DNA of 64,000 nucleotides from an uncultured Candidatus Saccharibacteria bacterium (GTDB lineage Bacteria; Patescibacteriota; Saccharimonadia; Saccharimonadales; Saccharimonadaceae): positions 1 through 64,000 of the forward strand of contig CALIJB010000005.1 in assembly GCA_938017675.1 (NCBI GenBank), in the 5' to 3' direction. The translations under genes and the position numbers were made by a program. Shown here piece after piece: positions 33,547-42,319 of this stretch (its first letter is position 1; the number at the start of each line of letters is the position of its first letter). Below the pieces are notes generated by a model, which searched no databases, had not been told where the DNA came from, and saw only the letters and a program-made list of their open reading frames with translations.

Positions 33547-35682
33547 ATGTATCAAACAATCAAAAAGCGCGACGGCCGTAAAGTGAAGTTTGACGCTTCC
33601 AAGATTACTAAAGCGATTGCTCGAGCTGGCGCTGAAACTGGCGAATTCGACGAAAAAGCCGCTGCTAAGCTTACTGATAAAGTACTTAAACAGCTAGAAG
33701 CTCGCCAGACGCGTCTCGTGCCGGGTGTTGAGGAAATCCAGGACATCGTCGAGGACACGCTGATTGATTCCAAGTTCAAGAAGACCGCCAAGGCCTACAT
33801 TATCTACCGCGACCAGCATAAAAAATTGCGTGAAATTACATCCAACGCGCACGTCGATTTGATCGATAAATACGTCAATAACTTGGACTGGAAAGTCAAA
33901 GAAAACTCCAATATGGGCTATAGTTTGCAGGGTCTGAATAACTACGTTTCGGCAGAAATTACCAAGACCTACTGGCTGGATAAGATCTATTCGCCGAAAA
34001 TCGGCCGGGCGCATAAAGAGGGTGATTTGCATATTCACGACCTCAATTTGCTGAGTGTTTACTGTGTTGGTTGGGATCTGATGGATTTGCTGCGCCAAGG
34101 GTTCACTGGTGTTAAAAACAAGGTTGCCTCCAAGCCGGCTAAGCATTTCCGTTCGGCTCTTGGGCAGGTGGTCAATTTCTTTTACACTCTGCAGGGCGAG
34201 GCGGCTGGCGCTCAGGCGTTCTCTGATTTTGACACGCTCTTGGCGCCGTTCATTCGCGCTGATAAATTAAGCTATGACGAGGTCAAGCAAGCGCTGCAAG
34301 AATTCGTTTTTAATGTCAACGTGCCAACGCGGGTTGGTTTCCAGACGCCGTTTACCAACATCACGCTTGATCTGGAATGTCCGAAGCACATGGCTGGCAA
34401 CCCGGTGATCATCGGCGGCGAGATGCAGGACACCAACTACGGCGATTATCAAGAAGAGATGAATATGCTTAACAAAGCGCTGCTGGAGGTGTTGTCGGAG
34501 GGCGACGCCAACGGCCGGGTCTTTACTTTCCCGATTCCGACGGTCAATATCACCAAAGATTTCAACTGGGATAATCCGGTTATTGAAAATCTTTGGGAAG
34601 CCAGCGCCAAATATGGCATTCCGTACTTCTCCAACTTCATCAATTCCGACATGGATCCAGAGGATGCGCGCTCGATGTGCTGCCGCTTGCGGATCGATAA
34701 TCGCCAACTGGAGTATCGCGGCGGCGGTTTGTTTGGCAGTAATCCGATGACCGGTTCGATCGGCGTGGTGACGATTAACCTGCCGCGCTTGGCGCTGAAG
34801 TCGAAGAACGAGAAAGAATTTTTCGAGGGCCTGGGCGAGCTGATGGATATGGCGCGCGACAGCCTGGAGACCAAACGCAAGGTGTTGGAACAGCTGACCG
34901 ATTCGGATATCAGCCTGTATCCGTACACCAAGTTTTACCTGCGCGATATTAAAAAGCGTTTTAACGAGTACTGGAAAAATCACTTCTCGACTATCGGCTT
35001 GATTGGTACTAATGAAGCGGCGTTGAATTTGCTGGGCGTTGACATTGGCACTGAAAAGGGTAAGGCGTTCGCTGAGAAAACGCTTGACTTCATGCGCGAC
35101 CGCTTGGTGGAATACCAGAAAGAAACGGGCAATAATTACAACCTGGAGGCGACGCCAGCTGAGGGTACGACCTACCGCTTGGCGCGGCTCGACAAGGCCA
35201 GCTTCCCTGACCGAGCCCACTTTGCCAATGGTTTAGGCGCGGCGGTCAAACATCCGTTCTATACTAATTCCAGCCACTTGCCAGTCAACTACACTGACGA
35301 TCTGTTCGAGCTGATGGATTTGCAGGATAATTTGCAAACCAAATACACGGGCGGTACGGTGATTCACTTCTTCCTGGGCGAGCGCATGGATGATCCGCAG
35401 ACACTGAAAAAATTAGTTAAGACTATTTGCGAAAATTACAAATTGCCGTACTTTACCTTTACGCCAAGCTTCTCAATTTGTGCTAACCACGGCTATATCG
35501 TCGGCGAACACCCGGCTTGCCCGAATTGCGGCGAAAGTACTGAGGTTTACTCGCGGGTGGTTGGTTTCTTGCGCCCAGTTTCCCAGTGGAATAACGGTAA
35601 GCAAGCTGAATTTGACATGAGGGAGCATTATGACGATGCCGCCGAACATCAGCGAGCCAACGCCGTCGCTGTCCCAGCTTAA
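33547..35682 (+). CDS. nrdD: Anaerobic (class III) ribonucleoside-triphosphate reductase
   Basis: 711 residues. An ATP-cone (about 1-95, starting YQTIKKRDGRKVKF) gives allosteric control by ATP/dATP, followed by the ten-stranded barrel core. The C-terminal zinc site is SICANHGY plus CPNCGES, and the glycyl radical site is RVVGFLRPVS. It reduces NTPs to dNTPs after activation by NrdG. The strong AGGAGGG ribosome-binding site lies just before the ATG. The 3' end overlaps nrdG by 53 nt. Codon use here is noticeably more GC-rich than in the defence island. Confidence 0.97.
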   Translation: MYQTIKKRDGRKVKFDASKITKAIARAGAETGEFDEKAAAKLTDKVLKQLEARQTRLVPGVEEIQDIVEDTLIDSKFKKTAKAYIIYRDQHKKLREITSNAHVDLIDKYVNNLDWKVKENSNMGYSLQGLNNYVSAEITKTYWLDKIYSPKIGRAHKEGDLHIHDLNLLSVYCVGWDLMDLLRQGFTGVKNKVASKPAKHFRSALGQVVNFFYTLQGEAAGAQAFSDFDTLLAPFIRADKLSYDEVKQALQEFVFNVNVPTRVGFQTPFTNITLDLECPKHMAGNPVIIGGEMQDTNYGDYQEEMNMLNKALLEVLSEGDANGRVFTFPIPTVNITKDFNWDNPVIENLWEASAKYGIPYFSNFINSDMDPEDARSMCCRLRIDNRQLEYRGGGLFGSNPMTGSIGVVTINLPRLALKSKNEKEFFEGLGELMDMARDSLETKRKVLEQLTDSDISLYPYTKFYLRDIKKRFNEYWKNHFSTIGLIGTNEAALNLLGVDIGTEKGKAFAEKTLDFMRDRLVEYQKETGNNYNLEATPAEGTTYRLARLDKASFPDRAHFANGLGAAVKHPFYTNSSHLPVNYTDDLFELMDLQDNLQTKYTGGTVIHFFLGERMDDPQTLKKLVKTICENYKLPYFTFTPSFSICANHGYIVGEHPACPNCGESTEVYSRVVGFLRPVSQWNNGKQAEFDMREHYDDAAEHQRANAVAVPA

Positions 35683-36373
35683 GGTGTCAATTGGCGGGAT
35701 TCAGAAGCTGTCGCTGGTTGACTATCCCGGGCACGTGGCGGCAGCGCTGTTCCTCTCTGGCTGTAACATGCGCTGCGGCTATTGCCATAACCCCGAACTG
35801 GTGCTGCCCGAGCGCTTGACACCGAGCATCCCAGTCGAGGAGGCAATGATCTTCCTAAAATCGCGCATCGGCAAGCTAGACGGCGTGGTGATTTCTGGCG
35901 GTGAGCCGACGGTCAACGAAGATCTGCCCGTACTTTGCCGGATGATTAAAAAGCTGGGCTTTGACGTCAAACTGGATACTAATGGTACGCACCCGGATAT
36001 GGTGCGCGGCATGGTTGAAGAAGGGACGATTGATTTCATCGCCATGGATGTCAAGGGTCCGCTGGAAAAGTATGTGGAGATTGCGGCGCGGCCGATTGAC
36101 CTGGAGGCAATTAGGGAAAACGTGCGGCTGATGATTGACTCAGGGATTGGCCATGAGTTTCGGACGACGATCGTTCGCGAGCAGCTGGAAGTCGCGGATT
36201 TTGAAAAGATTGGTCAGTTGGTCAAGGGCGCCAAGCGCTTTGCTTTGCAGCATTTTCGCACTGGCACTACTATCAGCCCGAAATTTGCCAATTACCACAC
36301 GTTTACCGATGAGGAATTTAGAGCTGCTCAAAAAATAATGGAAAGGTATGTTGACGAATGCGTGATTCACTAA
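35630..36373 (+). CDS. nrdG: Anaerobic ribonucleotide reductase activating enzyme (radical SAM)
   Basis: 247 residues. The [4Fe-4S]/SAM motif is CNMRCGYCHNPE, preceded by KLSLVDYPGHVAAALFLSG, typical of NrdG; GGEPT follows. It makes the glycyl radical on NrdD using SAM and a reduced iron-sulphur cluster. AGGGAG precedes the ATG, which lies inside the 3' end of nrdD. The next gene, a ferredoxin-reductase-like flavoprotein, is a plausible electron donor. Confidence 0.95.
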   Translation: MTMPPNISEPTPSLSQLKVSIGGIQKLSLVDYPGHVAAALFLSGCNMRCGYCHNPELVLPERLTPSIPVEEAMIFLKSRIGKLDGVVISGGEPTVNEDLPVLCRMIKKLGFDVKLDTNGTHPDMVRGMVEEGTIDFIAMDVKGPLEKYVEIAARPIDLEAIRENVRLMIDSGIGHEFRTTIVREQLEVADFEKIGQLVKGAKRFALQHFRTGTTISPKFANYHTFTDEEFRAAQKIMERYVDECVIH

Positions 36374-37020
36374 CCGTCGAAATTGTGCGGGTGCGCCAGG
36401 AAAATCCCGAGGTGATGACTCTGTATTTTGCGCGGCCGTTTGACTTTATGGCGGGGCAATACATCACGGTGTTTATCGAGGGCAGCCAGGTGCGCGAAGG
36501 CAAGGCTTATAGTATTTCTTCGCGCCCGCATGAGGAACTGATGTCAATTACCGTCAAAAATGTGGGTGGTGAATTTTCGAGCTATTTGTGTTCGCGCCAG
36601 GTTGGCGACACGCTGCACATTAGCCGGGCGTACGGTGATTTTAACCCGCAGACCGAGCGGCCGCTGGTTGGCATCGCGGCGGGGTGCGGGCTGAGTCCGA
36701 TTTGGAGTATTTTGGCGGACGCCAAGCAGCCGACTTTTCTCTATTTGATTCAAAAATCGCCGGAATATATGGTGTTCTCGGAGGATTTGGCGGCGTCAAA
36801 TATTACGGTCAAAAAGTTTAGTACTCGCCAGCAGGTTGAGGAAACAGACGGCTGGCATAACGGGCGGTTTGAGGTGGCGAAGATTGTCGCTGAAACGCCG
36901 GACGATGCGCACTTTCTGGTCTGCGGCAGTTTGCCGTTTGTGCGCGATGTTTGGCAAAAACTCACCGCCGCTGGTGTCGATGAATCACATATTTCAACGG
37001 AGACATTTTTTGAGCAATGA
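36358..37020 (+). CDS. Ferredoxin-NAD(P)H reductase family flavoprotein
   Basis: 220 residues covering only the FAD and NAD domains. GKAYSISSRP is the FAD-binding signature (normally RxYS), GIAAGCGLSPIWSIL the NAD-ribose/pyrophosphate loop and FLVCGSLPFV the terminal NAD segment. There is no 2Fe-2S ferredoxin domain. It overlaps nrdG by 16 nt, which suggests it reduces the NrdG cluster directly or through a small carrier; this job is inferred from position. Confidence 0.85.
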   Translation: MRDSLTVEIVRVRQENPEVMTLYFARPFDFMAGQYITVFIEGSQVREGKAYSISSRPHEELMSITVKNVGGEFSSYLCSRQVGDTLHISRAYGDFNPQTERPLVGIAAGCGLSPIWSILADAKQPTFLYLIQKSPEYMVFSEDLAASNITVKKFSTRQQVEETDGWHNGRFEVAKIVAETPDDAHFLVCGSLPFVRDVWQKLTAAGVDESHISTETFFEQ

Positions 37021-39527
37021 GCAGGGTGGCGGCACCAGTTGTGGACAGAGCGCCGACAATAGGCGAGGCTGGCGGAGGGTTTAATGTATTTTCATCGTCG
37101 ATAGGCGGTTCAGCAAATGAGGATTTTTCAACGGGGATTGATAGTGAGGCAACTACCGCTGGCGCGGACGATTTTGATTTGGTGGCGGTGGCAAATGGCG
37201 AAGAAACGCTTGATACCACGATAAACAATAGTGATAATTCAAAAGAAACATCGAATTCAGTCGATCCGGCAATGTGTAAAAATTTCGGAACGATTGCCTG
37301 TGTTGGCTGCATTTTCGCGCAAGATTGCCAAAGACGTCAAGCAGAGATGATGGCATCAAACAACGAAGATCAACCTGAGCAGCTCAGTACACTAGAGCAA
37401 TTACTCCAAGAAGACGAAGATGAAGAGCCAGGCAGGATTGTCTGGGCGCAGTCTACGCCAGATGATGATGCCAGTAGAGAGCAGCTGCTAGCTGCCGAGG
37501 AGGAACAGTCGATAAACGATAGCTCAAGCGTATTTGAACCTGAACCTAAGCCTAAACCCGAACCCGAAGAAAAACAGCCGCTAACAGACACTCAAACATC
37601 TCCTCGGTCGTCTAACAAGCAAAAAGAACCGGCTGCAGCGCTGTCTCAGACTGCAGAGTTAAAAGAACCAGAACCTTTGAACTACAAAGCCGATGAAAAG
37701 CATAGCAAAGACGAAGAACAATCGCCTGCAGCTCCTACAGCTAACGTAGTGAAAAAAACAACGAGCAGCGATGATGGCGGTGCTAATCTTGAGGCTAATT
37801 CCATTTCGGCTGTTAAAGCATCGAAAGAACCTCTTGTACAAATCGACAGCGATAATACTAATGAGTACATCAGACAAGATAAATTACTGCGAGCAGCAGA
37901 CCGTGCAGCGGATGACTCGGATAAGCTTGTTAGTCGGGGGGCAGTAAAAGTACGCCGCGCTACCCAAACAACTCAGCGTTCAAACAAACATGCCGACCAG
38001 GAGGTGTCGTCAGCTGTTAATACAACTGAACAAATCTCGTCAGCCAACACTCATCAGGCGATTGAAATACCTAAGCCAGAGGACACTGGCAGCACTGTTG
38101 CGACAACTCGCTCTCAGAAAGAGCCAGCTATAGAAAAAGTGTTAATCATGCCAATGGACGCGAATAATACTCTAGCCGATAATGAGACTTCTACTGCGGT
38201 CGACAGAGAAGACGGTACGCAAGAGCCGCCATCTCCAAAGCCAAAATCTATTAGCGCAGATAACAATAATCTACTTAAAAAAACTACTCCCAAGAATATC
38301 ACAACTAAACCTAAAAGTGATTCATCAACAGATTTTGAAGTCTCAGCTGAGATGTCTTTAGAGTCTCAAAAAACTCCGTCGATAGATAAGCAAAACCCGC
38401 TAGCTGACGATAAAAAGGATAATATTAGCTCTCCTCCCGCGGTTGAATCTATTGATTATTTCAAAAAAACTCTGCCAGAAACTCGATCGGTAAATGCTGT
38501 ACAAAATACATCAGATGGAGAGGATTCAGCCGTGAAGCTTGTCGAGAAGGAAAGTGTGCCGTCAAAAAAAGCAGTTGTTAAAAATCATAATACACATTAC
38601 AGCGATAGTGCTAGTGTGTTTAATCAGACAAAGCAGGTAGAAACAGTTGCGAATACTCCTGCTGTAAAATTGCCCGCAGAAACTGCCAGTTGGGCTAGCG
38701 AAAATGAAGTCTTTGTAGTTGACCGGAAAGAAAGTTTTGCTAATAACCATAGAGACGAGTCTATGCAGCGTGAGACAGTATTAATAGATGGCGATAACGA
38801 CTTGCCGACTTTACCGCAGAACGAACGAGCGCCAAAAGCTGATATCGAGCAAGACCTGGAGCCGAAAAATACTACTGAGATAAATATTCAATTGCGTTCT
38901 GATCGGTCCTCTGAGCGATGGCCAAAATTGGATGAGACGGTAAATCTAGTGTTGCCACCGAGCGGGTCTTTAAATTCTGAACTATTATCTAAACTGGATG
39001 AGACGTCAAGCGGTTTGCAAGAGCATGACGAGAGACAAATCTCTGAACTATGGCCTAAGCCGGATGAGGCGTCAAATCGATTGATTGATCAAGCGGACTT
39101 TGAAGACGACAAACCAGTTCGTCAAAAAGCCCAGCAAACAAGAATGACACAACCAAACGAAAACGACACAATATACGTTGATTTGAGGAATGAGCATGCT
39201 AACAGCGAGGTAGACAGTCTGCACAGTCAACCAACTGCGGACTATACGGATCAAATAGAAATGAATAATGATAATGATAATGATAATGACTTGAATTGCC
39301 AACTAAATGATAATAGCGGCAGCCAGGCGGAAAAACTACATAAGGTTGCTTTTGCTCATCCCTTAGCGGCGTTATGGACTGATGATAGCCAGCTAAATCC
39401 AGAAAATAACAAAATCTCAAATGGTCGCAATACCAAGGTTGCTTCGTGGTTGACAAAATTAGTTGGTGCAGTAGCAGTTTATGTGGCTTACAGTAGGCGG
39501 GAAAGTACGCTTGGTGTTTCTAATTAG
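37017..39527 (+). CDS. Long acidic, disordered protein with a Cys cluster and a C-terminal hydrophobic tail; unknown
   Basis: 836 residues. Nearly all of it is low-complexity Glu/Asp/Ser/Lys/Thr sequence without a predictable fold. Exceptions are a four-Cys cluster at about 87-107 (CKNFGTIACVGCIFAQDC), three related motifs near 632-685 (WPKLDETVN, SKLDETSSG, WPKPDEASN), an EPEPKPKPEPEEK stretch and an Asn-Asp run coded by AATGAT hexamers. The last 30 residues have one short hydrophobic segment (LVGAVAVYVAY). No signal peptide is seen, so it may be tail-anchored. It shares ATGA with the ferredoxin reductase gene, so it is made with the nrd proteins. I recognise no homologous family. Confidence 0.7.
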   Translation: MSRVAAPVVDRAPTIGEAGGGFNVFSSSIGGSANEDFSTGIDSEATTAGADDFDLVAVANGEETLDTTINNSDNSKETSNSVDPAMCKNFGTIACVGCIFAQDCQRRQAEMMASNNEDQPEQLSTLEQLLQEDEDEEPGRIVWAQSTPDDDASREQLLAAEEEQSINDSSSVFEPEPKPKPEPEEKQPLTDTQTSPRSSNKQKEPAAALSQTAELKEPEPLNYKADEKHSKDEEQSPAAPTANVVKKTTSSDDGGANLEANSISAVKASKEPLVQIDSDNTNEYIRQDKLLRAADRAADDSDKLVSRGAVKVRRATQTTQRSNKHADQEVSSAVNTTEQISSANTHQAIEIPKPEDTGSTVATTRSQKEPAIEKVLIMPMDANNTLADNETSTAVDREDGTQEPPSPKPKSISADNNNLLKKTTPKNITTKPKSDSSTDFEVSAEMSLESQKTPSIDKQNPLADDKKDNISSPPAVESIDYFKKTLPETRSVNAVQNTSDGEDSAVKLVEKESVPSKKAVVKNHNTHYSDSASVFNQTKQVETVANTPAVKLPAETASWASENEVFVVDRKESFANNHRDESMQRETVLIDGDNDLPTLPQNERAPKADIEQDLEPKNTTEINIQLRSDRSSERWPKLDETVNLVLPPSGSLNSELLSKLDETSSGLQEHDERQISELWPKPDEASNRLIDQADFEDDKPVRQKAQQTRMTQPNENDTIYVDLRNEHANSEVDSLHSQPTADYTDQIEMNNDNDNDNDLNCQLNDNSGSQAEKLHKVAFAHPLAALWTDDSQLNPENNKISNGRNTKVASWLTKLVGAVAVYVAYSRRESTLGVSN

Positions 39528-39547
39528 ACATTGTAAAAACCTTAAGT

Positions 39548-39553
39548 TATAAT
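39548..39553 (+). promoter_or_regulatory. -10 box for the 24-codon ORF, leaderless spacing
   Basis: TATAAT with the 6-nt spacer AAATAT before the ATG at 39,560. Confidence 0.5.
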
Positions 39554-39559
39554 AAATAT

Positions 39560-39634
39560 ATGTCCTGTGATGGTACGCCACCAGTGAATACACCAACTAT
39601 TTTGAATTTTAGCGCCCCTTTGGGCGTCTTTTAA
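39560..39634 (+). CDS. Candidate 24-residue leader peptide or small RNA
   Basis: The frame starts at ATG 39,560, reads MSCDGTPPVNTPT and ends at TAA 39,632-39,634 inside the T-run of a terminator hairpin. The promoter box is placed exactly as for leaderless genes in this window. A transcript of about 70 nt from here to the terminator could be a leader peptide attenuating the genes at 39,649 and 40,115, or a small RNA independent of translation. A TGGT/ACCA stem may form around 39,570-39,585. No homologue is recognised. Confidence 0.4.
   Translation: MSCDGTPPVNTPTILNFSAPLGVF
39612..39632 (+). terminator. Intrinsic terminator after the 24-codon ORF
   Basis: GCGCCC and GGGCGT pair around the loop CTTT, followed by CTTTTAATT. 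It lies directly upstream of the ribosome-binding site of the next gene, so it may attenuate. Confidence 0.65.
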
Positions 39635-39648
39635 TTATGAGGAGATAT

Positions 39649-40122
39649 ATGAACAGTAATAAAAAAGTTAATCTTAAAAAAGTGATACTATCTGCAGCTA
39701 TTATCCTGCTGACTTTAGCAGGAGTGTTGGTTTATGCGTTGTCTTGGCAAGGTGATACGAAGGACATTGAGGCGGTGGCGGATAGTTTTAAGCCGTTAGA
39801 TGGTTGGCAACAAACCGACTCTAGAGTAGTCCCGCCAAGATTTTTATGTTTCTCAGGAGCTTGTCCAGAGGCGTCTAAATCTTGGACTATAAAGGATAAA
39901 ATTACGCAAAATAGCGTTAAGAGGTTTATCGGAAATTCTTCAGATATTAATAGAAACCATAGCAGGTGCGTGGATTATGATGATAGTAAAGTTTTAGACT
40001 CGTGCGAATACGTCGGAGAGAGAGGGGATTATCAGTTTAGCATAATGATTGATTACAACAATTCAACCAATAGTACTGAAGTATATTTATTTATAAGAAG
40101 AAAGGGCCAAATTTATGATTAA
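39649..40122 (+). CDS. Small secreted or membrane-anchored protein, unknown
   Basis: 157 residues from ATG 39,649, chosen because GAGGAG ends 4 nt before it. A basic N-terminus and one hydrophobic segment (about 10-34) precede an extracytoplasmic domain with four Cys (FLCFSGAC and later CVDY, DSCEYV), consistent with two disulfides. It overlaps the start of the cutinase-VWA gene by 8 nt, so the two probably work together outside the cell. No family recognised. Confidence 0.7.
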   Translation: MNSNKKVNLKKVILSAAIILLTLAGVLVYALSWQGDTKDIEAVADSFKPLDGWQQTDSRVVPPRFLCFSGACPEASKSWTIKDKITQNSVKRFIGNSSDINRNHSRCVDYDDSKVLDSCEYVGERGDYQFSIMIDYNNSTNSTEVYLFIRRKGQIYD

Positions 40123-42271
40123 GCAAAAAGCATTAATTTATGTGGTATCTTTAGTAACTATAATTGCTAGTGTGTTCGTCTTTGATGCTAGAGTTATGGC
40201 GAAGAAGGTCGATGATAAATGTACACTAGTTACAACTATATTCGCTCGTGGTTCTGGGCAAGGATTTAATGCTAAAGAATCTTTAACTTTCCGCACACAG
40301 CTAGAAAGTAGAGTAGATAAAAAACAGTTAAACTTCTACGAACTTGGTAGTGAAAGCTATGGCGGCAATCAATATCCAGCGGTTGATGTCAGTAATGTCT
40401 GGAATGGCAATGCTATTGGCGCCAAGCTTAGTGGTGGTATGGGAAACACTTACGGCAAAAGCGTGAAAGAAGGTGTCGCAGAATTGCGCGCTTATCTAGA
40501 TGCTCGCCATCGAAAATGTCCTAACGAATTTTTCATTCTGGGCGGTATTTCACAGGGTGCGCAGGTAGTTGGCCAAGCATTGCCAAATATCTCGTCTGGC
40601 GTCAAGAATAAAATAGTCTTTAACATGCTGTTTGGCGATCCTAAATTATATTTGCCAGAGGGCGAAGGGATATTTCCGCCAGCTTGTCGTAACGAGAAAT
40701 TATCAGCTTATCGGCGCGAAATTGCTAATTGCCATGTTGACAACGGCGCACTTGGTGCCCGAAAACCGTTTTTGCCGAGCGAAGATAACTCAAAAACTGG
40801 GTTATGGTGTCTAGCTAACGATTACGTTTGCGGTAGTTCAAAATTTGTTTGGGACGTTGAGGGTCATGGTAAGTACGCCAATTCCAATGGACCGATTGAC
40901 GACGGTGTTCGCGAAGCGGCCAGCCGGTTAAAAAAGGTTATAAAGACTGCTCCTACTCCACAAAGCGATACAAAGATCAATGACAAACCTATAAACAATA
41001 ATATGGGCACAACTGGAACTGACGTGGTATTTGTTTTGGATACTACTGGGTCAATGTCGCCATATATTGACCAGATGAAAACATTTATTAGAAATTATAG
41101 TTCAAAAATCAAAGAAATGAACGGACGAGTTGGGCTGGTGGTGTATCGTGATGCTGGTGATGAATATACTGCCAAGAAATTATCAGATTTGCAGTCAGAT
41201 ACTACCGACATGCTTGGTAAGCTTGAAGATATCTCTATTGAAGGTGGTGACGATGATCCGGAGGCGGCGCTGCATGCTAGTATGGTGGCCATGAACGAGA
41301 TGAAGTGGCAGAAGGGAGCGACAAAAGCAATCATTCTATTGACTGATGCCGGCTATCATGAGCCAGATAAGGTTGATGGTTCGACGCTGGCGGCTGTGGC
41401 TAAGCGTTCGTTGGAGATAGATCCAGTCAATATTTATCCAGTTGTAGAAAAACACCTGGAAGGTTCGTATGAGGATATGGCCAGCCAGACCACTGGCCAA
41501 GTAATTGTTAGCGGTGGTGAAAATGACACCATTGCTGCGCTAAGTAAAGCCTTAACTAAAATTAAGAATCGTCCGAACGCCAAACTGAAAATTGGCGAAT
41601 ATTATGCGGAGGTTGGACAGAATATTACCTTTGATGCCGGTGATTCGTACGTAGTTGATGGTAGTATCACAAAGTACGAGTGGGATTTTGATGGTGATGG
41701 TAAGATCGATCAAACGACAACAAATCCGGTTGCCAGCCATGTCTATAATGAAAAGTTTGATGGCATCATGCAAGTGCGAATGAGCGCTAGCAACGACACA
41801 GTGTCAAACATATCGGCACCTGTTAAAGTTGGCATAAAGCCCAATCTGCCTGTTGGTCCTGGAGCGCCTCAGGTTTCGGCAAAAATTATTGAGCGAAATG
41901 GCAATAAGGCGACAATTCGGCTAAATTGGCAGCCAGTTGACGAATTGTCCTCGCGCTGGCTGATTCGTCTGGATGACAATAATCTTGGTTGGGCTGTTGG
42001 TGAACAGCGACAACTTGATATTACCGATGTCGATATATCAAAAACCAGAACAATTACCGTGACGGGCGTTAAAGCTGACGGTTACGCCGGCAAGCCTGCA
42101 ACCATACAAGTCGATAACGAGATACCTGCGCCTAACCCTGAAGGGCCAATCTCTCGGCCATGTCCTTATAAAATTAGAGTAGGTTTATTTACGATAGCCT
42201 GCCGTTACCAAAAGGTAACGTTTGGCGGCTGGTCATTTTATTGGATGGTTTGGTATATCGTTAGAAGTTAA
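40115..42271 (+). CDS. Secreted cutinase-like hydrolase fused to VWA, PKD and Fn3-like domains
   Basis: 718 residues. Signal peptide about 1-29. Cutinase-type alpha/beta hydrolase about 35-275: ARGSGQ near the oxyanion site, nucleophile in GGISQGAQ (Ser146), Asp236 in CLANDYVC and His251 in EGHGKYA. VWA domain about 300-485 with an intact MIDAS (DTTGSMS). PKD domain about 495-575 with the typical YEWDFDGDG. A Fn3-like domain follows to about 670, then a Cys-containing tail. Cutinases cleave esters, and in Actinobacteria act on lipids and polymers; VWA and PKD modules mediate adhesion. I infer an adhesive, lipid-degrading surface enzyme, possibly aimed at an actinobacterial partner. Confidence 0.82.
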   Translation: MIKQKALIYVVSLVTIIASVFVFDARVMAKKVDDKCTLVTTIFARGSGQGFNAKESLTFRTQLESRVDKKQLNFYELGSESYGGNQYPAVDVSNVWNGNAIGAKLSGGMGNTYGKSVKEGVAELRAYLDARHRKCPNEFFILGGISQGAQVVGQALPNISSGVKNKIVFNMLFGDPKLYLPEGEGIFPPACRNEKLSAYRREIANCHVDNGALGARKPFLPSEDNSKTGLWCLANDYVCGSSKFVWDVEGHGKYANSNGPIDDGVREAASRLKKVIKTAPTPQSDTKINDKPINNNMGTTGTDVVFVLDTTGSMSPYIDQMKTFIRNYSSKIKEMNGRVGLVVYRDAGDEYTAKKLSDLQSDTTDMLGKLEDISIEGGDDDPEAALHASMVAMNEMKWQKGATKAIILLTDAGYHEPDKVDGSTLAAVAKRSLEIDPVNIYPVVEKHLEGSYEDMASQTTGQVIVSGGENDTIAALSKALTKIKNRPNAKLKIGEYYAEVGQNITFDAGDSYVVDGSITKYEWDFDGDGKIDQTTTNPVASHVYNEKFDGIMQVRMSASNDTVSNISAPVKVGIKPNLPVGPGAPQVSAKIIERNGNKATIRLNWQPVDELSSRWLIRLDDNNLGWAVGEQRQLDITDVDISKTRTITVTGVKADGYAGKPATIQVDNEIPAPNPEGPISRPCPYKIRVGLFTIACRYQKVTFGGWSFYWMVWYIVRS

Positions 42272-42306
42272 GTATGTGTAGAGAAGTAATAATTTCATTA
42301 GCATAG

Positions 42307-42312
42307 TATAAT
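42307..42312 (+). promoter_or_regulatory. -10 box for radC, leaderless spacing
   Basis: TATAAT with a 7-nt spacer to the ATG at 42,320; no Shine-Dalgarno sequence. Confidence 0.5.
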
Positions 42313-42319
42313 TTTATAT

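Noticed and set aside
34267..35220. A 317-codon open frame antisense to nrdD
   Set aside because: It mirrors the strong codon bias of nrdD, has no ribosome-binding site and shows no recognisable domain.
39261..39290. Tandem AATGAT hexamers as a CRISPR or phase-variable switch
   Set aside because: Only about four short in-frame units; changes in number would not shift the frame. No CRISPR-type repeat-spacer pattern is seen anywhere.
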